Assembly: GCA_028284845.1 (NCBI GenBank)
Contig: JANQQY010000267.1
Coordinates: 1-12,111, forward strand
Origin: Spirochaetales bacterium
GTDB taxonomy: Bacteria > Spirochaetota > Spirochaetia > DSM-27196 > SLST01
Direction of reading: 5' to 3'
Length of the DNA: 12,111 nucleotides
Below the pieces are notes generated by a model. That model had not been told where the DNA came from and did no database searches. It saw nothing but the letters and a program-made list of their open reading frames with translations. The translations under genes were made by a program, and so were the position numbers. This document shows, piece by piece, positions 6,661 through 12,111 of this stretch; within the stretch, counting starts at the first letter, position 1; each line of letters opens with the position of its first letter.

Positions 6661-7935
6661 TCAGGCGTGCTTGAACCGGACCAGCCGAACCTGATTGCGG
6701 CCCTTCTCCTTGGCTATGTAGAGCGCCTTGTCTGCGGCATGTACGACGTGCATGAGCTGCTCTTTGAGAGATCGACGGTCGGCAAGCCCAATGGAGACGG
6801 TCACACTGATGCGTTTTGCTCGGAAGGTAGTCTCCAGGTGCTCAATCTGCGTTCGAAGGCGCTGAGCAAGAGGAACCACGTCGCGCGCAGTGCGTCCCGG
6901 CACAAAGACGATCAGCTCCTCGCCTCCATACCGGCATACGATGCCCTCGGGCACGACCCCCTTCTGGATCTCCTGTGCGATCGCAAAGAGGATACGATCG
7001 CCGGCCTGATGACCGTGGGTGTCGTTGACCTGCTTGAAGTGGTCGATATCGATCATCATGACGGTAAACGGAGGTCGTGTGGGGACGTGGGAGTGCTCTT
7101 CAAGGATCTGATTGGCGTAGTGCCGATTGTAGATCTGCAAGAGCGGGTCGTAGGAGACGCGGTGCTCCATTCTGGCAAGAACGTGAGCGAGAATTGCAAC
7201 TACCAGGAAGAGTGGTGCAACCGCGGCGTAGAGTTGGGCAATAACCAGAGTTGAGAATGGATCAGAGCCAATTGCCTCAAGCAGGCGGGGGAGGAGCCAT
7301 GAGCCGCCTGCAAGGAGAGCCAGACCGGAGACGGCGCCGCGCAGGTAGAAGCTCCTGGGCTTTTGAAGGACGTTGGCCAGGATCACGGCGATTGTCACAA
7401 TCACGATAAGCAATGAGTGCCAGGAGATGAGCTCGGACGGCACAAGTCGGCGCAGATACGGAAATGTGGCGGGAAGGAACCTGGCGAGGACCAGGAGTGC
7501 GAGCTGCGCACCAATGATCGACCAGGTCGTCACGCGTGTCGAACGATAGGTTGGAAAGGGTTGCACAAAGGTGTAGACGACGCTCATGGCGAGCGCGATC
7601 AGCAAGACGAGTTGCGCGAAGCCGACGGGGGGAACCGGGACTCTCTCAACGCTCATCCACGAGGCTGTTCCAACCAGTACGGCGTAGGCGATGCTCTGGA
7701 GCCCGACGCTGTATCCGGCTAAGTAGACCTTCAGATTCTGAACGCGTGGGTAGGAAACATGCCCGGCGAAGAGGGCCGCGAGACCCAGAGTGAAGGCAAT
7801 CAACGGCATGACGGTCCGGGTCAGGTTGTGGCTGGGAGGCCACCCAACAACGACGGCGAGCACACCCATTCCGGCCGCAAACAGGCCGGAGAGCGCGAGC
7901 AGGAAGACTCCCCACCGCGCCGTTCGGACGGTCAC
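6661..7935 (-). CDS. Membrane diguanylate cyclase with GGDEF domain
   Basis: This should make cyclic di-GMP from two GTP molecules at the membrane. The 424-residue protein has about 7-8 hydrophobic segments between residues 10 and 253, a membrane sensor region I cannot assign to a named family. A cytoplasmic GGDEF domain follows (about 260-424): YDPLLQIYNR (262-271), DIDHFKQVND (296-305), signature GGEEL (337-341), VSIGLAD (379-385) and ADKALYIAKEKGRN (401-414). GGEEL differs from GGDEF/GGEEF by a final Leu, but the catalytic Gly-Gly-Glu-Glu is intact. The inhibitory I-site RxxD is absent: the equivalent four residues are VPEG. I chose GTG at 7933-7935 because it overlaps the thyX stop as GTGA; a longer frame to 8025 would run through thyX without support. 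An AAAGGA lies 12 bases upstream. Confidence 0.9.
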   Translation of the reverse strand: MTVRTARWGVFLLALSGLFAAGMGVLAVVVGWPPSHNLTRTVMPLIAFTLGLAALFAGHVSYPRVQNLKVYLAGYSVGLQSIAYAVLVGTASWMSVERVPVPPVGFAQLVLLIALAMSVVYTFVQPFPTYRSTRVTTWSIIGAQLALLVLARFLPATFPYLRRLVPSELISWHSLLIVIVTIAVILANVLQKPRSFYLRGAVSGLALLAGGSWLLPRLLEAIGSDPFSTLVIAQLYAAVAPLFLVVAILAHVLARMEHRVSYDPLLQIYNRHYANQILEEHSHVPTRPPFTVMMIDIDHFKQVNDTHGHQAGDRILFAIAQEIQKGVVPEGIVCRYGGEELIVFVPGRTARDVVPLAQRLRTQIEHLETTFRAKRISVTVSIGLADRRSLKEQLMHVVHAADKALYIAKEKGRNQVRLVRFKHA

Positions 7936-8792
7936 GCCTGCGATCCGTCCTTTAGCTTCGAAAGGAAGCGATCGAGTGATCGGCCGTTGAGACCCGCCCG
8001 CTCCCCGGCATCCTTCGGATCGCATCCACCCCCGAGCACAGATTGAAGCGCCGTAAACTCGGCGGCGGAGAATCGGACCGAGCCAAGCCGATGGTTCGCA
8101 AACGATTCGCAGGCTGCGGGCGCTACCTTGCGGGCGATCTCATACATCGCGTTGGCATAGAGACGGATCTCGAGCTGTGCGTGTGAGTCCATCCGGAGGC
8201 GGAGGAAGTGGAACAGATTGTGGAGGTCGATCTGCCAGTACCACTCGGTGTAGAGACTAAGTGGCAGATTGATCCGGGCAAGCTCCCGAGCCAGTCCCTC
8301 GTCAAGCTGCTCCGAGTAGGAGCGGTACGCCTCTTTCTGGTCTGTGGCGAGTCGCTCTCTGATCGAGGTTGCGCGCTCTTCTGGAATCGTCGCGTCCGAC
8401 CGCCCCTGCTTGTTGTCCTCACTCTGCAGGGCGACATCCTCCGTGGCCGGAACGTAGAACTCGTCTTTCATGACCGAATAGCGTCCGCTGATCTCATTGA
8501 GTCGCGCCGTGCGATGTCGCACCCATTGCCGCGCGACAAAGACCGGCATCTTGGTGTGGAAGGTCAGGACGACCTGCTCAAAGGGAGAGGTGTGCTCGTG
8601 CCGCAGAAGGTAGTCGATAAGCGCGGCGTCTTTGCGATAGCTCTTTGTCCCCTCGCCATAACTGACCCTGGCTGACTGAACGATTCTCTGATCGCCGCCG
8701 AGATAGTCGACCAGTCGGACAAAACCTTTGTCGAGTACGGGGTACTCTTTGTCGAGGATTTCTTCTGCTTCGGGAACTACAACGTGTGCCAC
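7932..8792 (-). CDS. thyX: Flavin-dependent thymidylate synthase ThyX
   Basis: ThyX methylates dUMP to dTMP using methylene-tetrahydrofolate, FAD and NADPH, replacing ThyA in many bacteria. The ThyX motif RHR-x7-S is present as RHRTARLNEIS (92-102), followed by GRYS. Other family features are ARVSYGEGTK (41-50), RHEHTSPFEQ (64-73), and the C-terminal block INLPLSLYTEWYWQ with LHNLFHFLRLR (about 174-200). The 286-residue length is within the family range. The start is GTG at 8790-8792 with GGAGG 4 bases upstream; no in-frame ATG lies before it. It is the first gene of the six-gene minus-strand operon, and its TGA overlaps the GTG of the diguanylate cyclase gene. A candidate promoter lies directly upstream. 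Confidence 0.96.
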   Translation of the reverse strand: MAHVVVPEAEEILDKEYPVLDKGFVRLVDYLGGDQRIVQSARVSYGEGTKSYRKDAALIDYLLRHEHTSPFEQVVLTFHTKMPVFVARQWVRHRTARLNEISGRYSVMKDEFYVPATEDVALQSEDNKQGRSDATIPEERATSIRERLATDQKEAYRSYSEQLDEGLARELARINLPLSLYTEWYWQIDLHNLFHFLRLRMDSHAQLEIRLYANAMYEIARKVAPAACESFANHRLGSVRFSAAEFTALQSVLGGGCDPKDAGERAGLNGRSLDRFLSKLKDGSQA

Positions 8793-8806
8793 GCGGCCTC
8801 CGCGGC

Positions 8807-8835
8807 ATTATCCCGAGTGGCTGACACTTTGTCAC
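8807..8835 (-). promoter_or_regulatory. Candidate sigma-70-type promoter for the thyX operon
   Basis: On the minus strand, GTGACA (8830-8835) is followed after 17 bases by GATAAT (8807-8812), each one mismatch from the consensus TTGACA or TATAAT. Transcription would start near 8800, only about 8 bases before the GTG start and inside the GGAGG Shine-Dalgarno sequence. Either the leader is extremely short or the real promoter is elsewhere. The -35 element overlaps the dyad at 8822-8834. Confidence 0.45.
8820..8834. repeat. Near-palindromic motif shared with the NYN upstream region (copy 2); possible operator
   Basis: GCTGACACTTTGTCA contains the perfect dyad TGACA-CTT-TGTCA (8822-8834). It overlaps the candidate thyX -35 element and lies about 21 bases upstream of the divergent M23 peptidase start. 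It differs at two positions from the copy at 6622-6636. A dimeric regulator could act on both divergent genes from here; this is inference. Confidence 0.3.
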
Positions 8836-8855
8836 GCGGGAAGTAGATTCGGGCC

Positions 8856-10004
8856 ATGATTGGGTTGATGGTGGTGATTATTGCAGCGCTGGGAGCGTCT
8901 CCGGTGACCGCACAACAAGACCTCGTCTCCGTTGAGGGCGTGAACCAGGACGACGGGAGCGTGATCCTCGTCGCCTCAAGCGATCACATCATTCCTGTCT
9001 ACCTTAGCGTCGATCTTCCAAATCTGATCAACATGGAGACCGACGTCGAGCTCCCCTACGGCATTGAACTCGAACCGGGCGCGGAGAACGTCGAGCTGCT
9101 CCGACTCGTACCCACTCGTTCAAGCGGTCGAATCGGGTATAGCGTCTCCTACATCCATGCGCGTGGGAACCCATTCACCGCCTCACACGATGACGACTAC
9201 CTCTACCTGATCCCGTTCGCCCACGGCGACAAGCGGAGACTCTCTCAGGGCTTTCAAGGTGACTTCACGCATTTTGGGGAGAACGAGTTCGCGGTCGACT
9301 TTGAGATGCCGATTGGTACCGAGATCTTTGCGGCACGCGGCGGCTTCGTGGCTGAGATCAAGGAGGATTCACGCCGAGGAGGGCGAAGCGCGAGTTACAG
9401 CGGAGACGGGAACTACATCCTGATCATGCACGACGACGGTAGCTTCGCGAACTACGTCCACCTACAGTACGGCGGCGCGCTGGTTGAGCCCGGCGACAGC
9501 GTGAGGGCCGGCGACGTCATTGGGCTCAGTGGCAATACCGGCCGCTCTTCCGGTCCGCACCTTCACTTTGACGTGCGGCTGCCGTATCCGGACGGTCGAA
9601 TGCTGTCGATTCCATTTCGGTTCCGCGGGCGCGAGGGGGAGGCGATCGACCCTGTGGAAGGTCTGTTCTACTACGCCTATCATCCCGGAGGCGACGCCTT
9701 CCAGGAGCTGCTCGGCCGAAACATCACCCTGGCCGACTACGAGAGCTATGCCGAGCCGGCCGGCACATCCGGCGTTGATGTCAGGATTGAGCAGATTGAT
9801 CTGACCTTCCTGGTCTTCTTACAGAATGGACTCGATCGCGACATAGCCGCCACGATACAGTTCGAGCTTCGCGGTCTCGACTCTGACGCGGGGATCACGG
9901 TGGAGAGCGACGTTCCGGCAGGGACCGAACTCCTGGTGTCGATTCTTCGCCCCATCGAAGGCGCGAACTCGATTCAATACGGCTACCGGTTGAGCTACCG
10001 GTAG
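8856..10004 (+). CDS. Secreted M23 family metallopeptidase (LytM/peptidoglycan hydrolase type)
   Basis: M23 enzymes are zinc endopeptidases that cut peptidoglycan cross-links. The 382-residue protein begins with a Sec-type signal peptide, likely cleaved after Ala19 (VTA-QQ), so it should be periplasmic or secreted. An N-terminal beta-rich region (about 22-120) of no family I can name precedes the peptidase domain (about 130-270). All active-site residues are present: zinc ligands His139 and Asp148 and the HLH motif at 235-237, with His202 as the further catalytic histidine. It is therefore predicted active, unlike degenerate EnvC/NlpD-type regulators. A C-terminal beta-like domain (about 305-382) of unknown role follows. 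The ATG at 8856 has only a weak GGGAAG well upstream. It is divergent from thyX and convergent with a lipoprotein gene; no immediate partner is evident. Confidence 0.9.
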   Translation: MIGLMVVIIAALGASPVTAQQDLVSVEGVNQDDGSVILVASSDHIIPVYLSVDLPNLINMETDVELPYGIELEPGAENVELLRLVPTRSSGRIGYSVSYIHARGNPFTASHDDDYLYLIPFAHGDKRRLSQGFQGDFTHFGENEFAVDFEMPIGTEIFAARGGFVAEIKEDSRRGGRSASYSGDGNYILIMHDDGSFANYVHLQYGGALVEPGDSVRAGDVIGLSGNTGRSSGPHLHFDVRLPYPDGRMLSIPFRFRGREGEAIDPVEGLFYYAYHPGGDAFQELLGRNITLADYESYAEPAGTSGVDVRIEQIDLTFLVFLQNGLDRDIAATIQFELRGLDSDAGITVESDVPAGTELLVSILRPIEGANSIQYGYRLSYR

Positions 10005-10006
10005 CC
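9981..10006. terminator. Perfect 10-bp hairpin across the M23 stop codon; possible bidirectional terminator
   Basis: GGCTACCGGT (9981-9990) and ACCGGTAGCC (9997-10006) form a perfect 10-bp GC-rich stem with the 6-base loop TGAGCT. The stem includes the last codons and TAG of the M23 gene and lies 13 bases past the stop of the convergent lipoprotein gene. No T-run follows on either strand, so it is not a classical intrinsic terminator; it may still end transcription or protect mRNA ends. Confidence 0.5.
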
Positions 10007-10019
10007 GCACGCCCGTCTC

Positions 10020-10493
10020 TTAGCGGATGATTACGTTGTCGAGTGGATCTGAGGCCGTGACGCCAAAATCCGGAACGATGGCGCGAATCAGCATGTTGTT
10101 CTGGAGATCATCGTCCTCAACAAAGGCGAACTGCACCTCAACCCCACCGGGATAGGTGGTCGACGTAAGCGTGCCGGTGTAGATCTCCGCACTGCCGTAG
10201 CTGATGCTACCGCCGGCGGTCAGGCCAGAGACGGCGAAGGGAGCCTCGGTCGCAGGATTAAATACGGTCGTGGCACTCCAATACGCCGCAGTGTTCATTG
10301 AGCCGTAGTCGTTTGCATCCGGCGAGAAGTTGTCTCGCAGAGCCCCGTAGTCAATGTCGTCGGCATTGAGCTCAGAGAGAAACGCGGCGACTCTTGCCTC
10401 CGCGTCGAGTGGCAACAAGCCAAGCGGGTCGCATCCGGCGAGAACAATCGCCGTGGCGGCTACGATCACAATTGCACGATAAGCGCGGTTCAT
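10020..10493 (-). CDS. Small lipoprotein of unknown function
   Basis: I do not recognise a family. The 157-residue product has a basic start, a hydrophobic segment and lipobox LAGC (Cys21). The mature part starts acidic with DAEARVAAFLSELNADDIDYGALRDNF split over about 30-56, suggesting a helical stretch, then a beta-rich half (about 85-150). That layout could fit an NTF2-like small fold, but this is a guess. ATG at 10491-10493 has TAGGAG at about 6 bases, and the gene follows the FecR-domain gene by 8 bases on the same strand, so the two are probably co-expressed. It should be anchored in the envelope. There are no catalytic motifs or cysteines beyond the lipobox. Confidence 0.82.
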   Translation of the reverse strand: MNRAYRAIVIVAATAIVLAGCDPLGLLPLDAEARVAAFLSELNADDIDYGALRDNFSPDANDYGSMNTAAYWSATTVFNPATEAPFAVSGLTAGGSISYGSAEIYTGTLTSTTYPGGVEVQFAFVEDDDLQNNMLIRAIVPDFGVTASDPLDNVIIR

Positions 10494-10501
10494 AAACTCT
10501 C

Positions 10502-11524
10502 CTACAGGTCGCTGGGAACGAGCCAGGGCACGACTACCTCTTCGAATCGATCATCGAGAAGCTCGAGATCGTCCAAGAACGATCGGTAGACGGGATCTCC
10601 CGGGTTGAGGAAGTAGGCGGCGTCCATCTCTCCTGCCATTCGCGCCACGACAAACTGGCGGAGCGAGAGCGCGGAGAGAACAACAAAGCGGAAGTCGACA
10701 AAGTCGTCTCGAAGCTCATTCCTGAACGGAGCGACCGTCTCCCGGAGGAACTCCTGACGGGCTTCGGTTCCGTTCTCTTCACCGATCTTAACGAGTTCCT
10801 CGCCCAGGGCATCCGATTGTGCCAGTCGCTCCTCAATGCCGGGCGCCCGTCGCTCGATCTCCGCGAGCAGTTCCGCCATTTCAATGCTGACGCCATCAAG
10901 GGAATCGATGGGATCGGCGAGGAAGTCTTCAACGAGCGCTGCATTCCAGGCGGCATAGTTGATAGGTTGCTCAAGAAAGGCGAAGACGTTTCCGGCTCCG
11001 CTTCCCGGAGCGACCTCAACGGCCTCATCGGCGGCGAGACTGACAACGGTGTCGCCGTCGGTGATCTCGACCAAGCCTTCAATAACCTCGAACCGTGTGG
11101 TTCCGTCGCTTCCGGTGTAGACACGGACCTCTGTGCCACGAACTCCCGCTACCGAAGTGGTGGAGCCAACCCTTGGCTCATTGCCGATGGCCGCATTAAA
11201 CCGGAACGAAAAACTGCCAATCGCAGCCGAAAGGCGGCCTGTTCGTTGTCCGGATGGTGTGGTGGTTGCTCCAACGATAAAGACCGTGTCCGGAGCGACA
11301 ACCACATCGCCTCCGGTGCCAAGCTCGAGCTCTGCCTCGCCGTCGCGGTCGGTGATGACTCGATCTCCTGCGGAAAGCTCGTCACCAAAATCGGCAGGGA
11401 AGACCGCGCCCGCCTCGGTCTGTATGTCGACAAAGCCATCGACGAATACGATCGTTGCGTCCTGCGCGACTGCGAATGCCGTCACCAGTAAGAGTATCCA
11501 GACGAGTGCAATCGATCGCTTCAT
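10502..11524 (-). CDS. Secreted FecR-domain protein
   Basis: The 340-residue product has a signal peptide ending near AVA-QD (cleavage after about residue 20) and a FecR-type domain at about 45-165: GDRVITDRDGEAELEL, a GSFSF strand and the characteristic VAGVRGTEVRV followed by EVIEGLVEI. In FecR itself this domain relays outer-membrane signals to a sigma factor. No FecI-like sigma factor or TonB receptor is present here, and there is no transmembrane anti-sigma segment, so it is more likely a structural or binding protein of the envelope. The C-terminal half (about 185-340) is acidic, probably helical, and unrecognised. The start is ATG at 11522-11524 with AGAGGAG upstream; the ATG shares one base with the stop of the preceding lipoprotein gene (TGATG), implying coupling. 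Confidence 0.85.
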   Translation of the reverse strand: MKRSIALVWILLLVTAFAVAQDATIVFVDGFVDIQTEAGAVFPADFGDELSAGDRVITDRDGEAELELGTGGDVVVAPDTVFIVGATTTPSGQRTGRLSAAIGSFSFRFNAAIGNEPRVGSTTSVAGVRGTEVRVYTGSDGTTRFEVIEGLVEITDGDTVVSLAADEAVEVAPGSGAGNVFAFLEQPINYAAWNAALVEDFLADPIDSLDGVSIEMAELLAEIERRAPGIEERLAQSDALGEELVKIGEENGTEARQEFLRETVAPFRNELRDDFVDFRFVVLSALSLRQFVVARMAGEMDAAYFLNPGDPVYRSFLDDLELLDDRFEEVVVPWLVPSDL

Positions 11525-11961
11525 CAGTTTCTCCTCTGGATGCCGAGCAGCATCGGAAGTCCCTCGGCCTCTCCACCAACAATAAGCGAGACCGTTCCAG
11601 CCGTACTGGGAACAAGAACGTGCCGTGCATCCGGCGGAAGCTGTTCGGCGAAGACTCCAACGCCAAAGCGATCGACACCATCAACGGAGACTGAGTCCGA
11701 ACTGCCCACGATCTCCGGGGTCAGCAAGAGTCCGTTCGCCTTCGCCCGAGCGAGAACGGCCTCGATATCGGCGCTGCTGGAGAGCACCTGAGTGCCAAAG
11801 AGAAAGGGATTACCAACTCGGGAAGAGAACTCAGCGGCTGAAGTAGCGTTCCACAGATCGACGAGTTCCAACACCTTGTCATCATCAGCCGACGGCGGAA
11901 TCGTCGCACATGCCGCTACCAACAGCACAGCAGCGAGTATGCCAAGCAGTCGCAATCTCAT
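11524..11961 (-). CDS. Small lipoprotein of unknown function, first gene of the FecR set
   Basis: From the ATG at 11959-11961 the product is 145 residues with a short signal and lipobox VAAC (Cys18). The mature part has a helical acidic stretch (about 25-75, DKVLELVDLWNATSAAEF at 28-45) and a beta-like end (about 85-140). I do not recognise a family. I prefer this start to a frame beginning at 12105 because it puts the lipoprotein signal at the N-terminus and a GAGGGG Shine-Dalgarno sequence precedes it; the 48-residue extension is polar and would bury the signal. Its TGA overlaps the FecR-domain start by one base. The three genes 10020-11961 look like one envelope operon. Confidence 0.8.
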   Translation of the reverse strand: MRLRLLGILAAVLLVAACATIPPSADDDKVLELVDLWNATSAAEFSSRVGNPFLFGTQVLSSSADIEAVLARAKANGLLLTPEIVGSSDSVSVDGVDRFGVGVFAEQLPPDARHVLVPSTAGTVSLIVGGEAEGLPMLLGIQRRN

Positions 11962-11976
11962 AGCCACCCCTCGACT

Positions 11977-12005
11977 ACAATATGTCGCAGAAGAGGCGTT
12001 TTCAA
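11977..12005 (-). promoter_or_regulatory. Candidate promoter for the lipoprotein-FecR-lipoprotein operon
   Basis: On the minus strand TTGAAA (12000-12005) and TATTGT (11977-11982) are separated by 17 bases. The -35 has one mismatch from consensus and the -10 has two. The predicted start of transcription near 11970 is about 9 bases before the ATG and touches the GAGGGG Shine-Dalgarno sequence, so the leader would be very short. Moderate to weak evidence. Confidence 0.35.
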
Positions 12006-12040
12006 CACTTCGATTTTGACTGTCGTGGTTGTAGCTTCCG

Positions 12041-12111
12041 ATGATGCAGCGCCGGACAGGGGCCGAGCTGGCATTAGTGCTCGCGACCGTCATCTGGGGT
12101 GGCACCTTTGC
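12041..12111 (+). CDS. EamA/DMT-family transporter, N-terminal fragment (runs off the right edge)
   Basis: Hand translation of the last 71 bases gives MMQRRTGAEL then a hydrophobic run ending ATVIWGGTFA. The pattern of a hydrophobic first helix ending in W-G-G/S-T-F is typical of the first transmembrane segment of EamA (drug/metabolite transporter) proteins, which move small metabolites across the inner membrane. An in-frame TAG at 12032-12034 bounds the start to one of the two adjacent ATGs (12041 or 12044). No clear Shine-Dalgarno sequence precedes either. It is divergent from the lipoprotein operon. With only 23 codons visible the family call is provisional and no substrate can be suggested. 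Confidence 0.6.
   Translation, partial: MMQRRTGAELALVLATVIWGGTF

Larger units (their letters stand above)
3370..8792 (-). other. Probable six-gene operon: thyX, GGDEF, NYN-LOTUS, mscS, NusG-II, FMN-binding lipoprotein
   Basis: All six genes read on the minus strand. Junctions from the promoter side are: GTGA overlap (thyX to GGDEF), 41-base gap (to NYN), 1-base gap (to mscS), GTGA overlap (to NusG-II), and an overlap of about 20-40 bases (to the FMN-binding gene, depending on its start). Such packing strongly suggests one transcript with coupled translation. An internal promoter before the NYN gene is possible in the 41-base gap, but I could not identify one. Confidence 0.75.

Noticed and set aside
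7936..8025. 30-residue extension of the diguanylate cyclase into thyX
   Set aside because: The GTG at 7933-7935 forms a GTGA overlap with the thyX stop and immediately precedes the first membrane segment; the extra part is polar and overlaps thyX out of frame.
8829..8849. TTGTCA and TAGATT as a plus-strand promoter for the M23 gene
   Set aside because: The two elements are only 9 bases apart, too close for a sigma-70 promoter.
12016..12044. TTGACT as a -35 element for the EamA-like gene
   Set aside because: A -10 at normal spacing would fall on the start codon itself and the sequence there does not resemble TATAAT.
11962..12105. 48-residue extension of the first lipoprotein
   Set aside because: It would place the lipobox signal inside the protein; a Shine-Dalgarno sequence precedes the internal ATG.
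1..12111. CRISPR array, tRNA, rRNA, insertion sequence or phage genes
   Set aside because: I found no regularly spaced repeats, cloverleaf-like RNA, transposase or integrase, and codon use appears uniform along the window.

Overview
The window holds twelve genes of a bacterium with GC content of about 55-60 % (estimated by eye). It looks envelope-rich: at least four proteins have lipoprotein or Sec signal peptides, and there is a membrane diguanylate cyclase, a mechanosensitive channel and a periplasmic M23 peptidase. The combination of ApbE, an FMN-binding lipoprotein, a NusG domain II protein, a FecR-domain protein and ThyX would suit a spirochaete (Spirochaetota). That taxonomic guess rests on gene content alone and is tentative. 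No rRNA, tRNA, CRISPR array, transposase or phage gene is visible, and codon use looks uniform.

Left part (1-3369). A truncated polyprenyl diphosphate synthase lies 10 bases downstream of a type II NADH dehydrogenase that is fused to a DoxX-like membrane domain. Both are on the minus strand and both bear on quinone: one makes its tail, the other reduces it. Divergent from them, across a 112-base intergenic region with two small dyads, is a lipoprotein ApbE (FAD:protein FMN transferase).

Middle part (3370-8792). A tightly packed minus-strand run of six genes reads thyX, a membrane GGDEF diguanylate cyclase, a NYN-LOTUS ribonuclease-like protein, a YbdG-like MscS channel, a NusG domain II membrane protein and a lipoprotein with two FMN-binding-type repeats. 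Several junctions are GTGA overlaps or are 1 nt apart, so this is almost certainly one operon. Its last gene meets apbE tail to tail with no base between the stop codons. The second repeat of the lipoprotein carries the flavinylation motif that ApbE modifies; the first has lost it.

Right part (8793-12111). A secreted M23 metallopeptidase is divergent from thyX. Facing it is a three-gene minus-strand set: lipoprotein, FecR-domain protein, lipoprotein. The first 71 bases of a probable EamA-family transporter gene run off the right edge.

The most interesting reading is that the left part and the end of the six-gene operon form an extracytoplasmic flavin electron-transfer module. NDH-2 and a quinone-tail enzyme would feed electrons, ApbE would attach FMN, and the FMN-binding lipoprotein with its NusG-II partner would carry electrons outside the membrane. 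This resembles in outline the Listeria flavin-based extracellular electron transfer locus, but no EetA/EetB-type membrane subunits are visible here.
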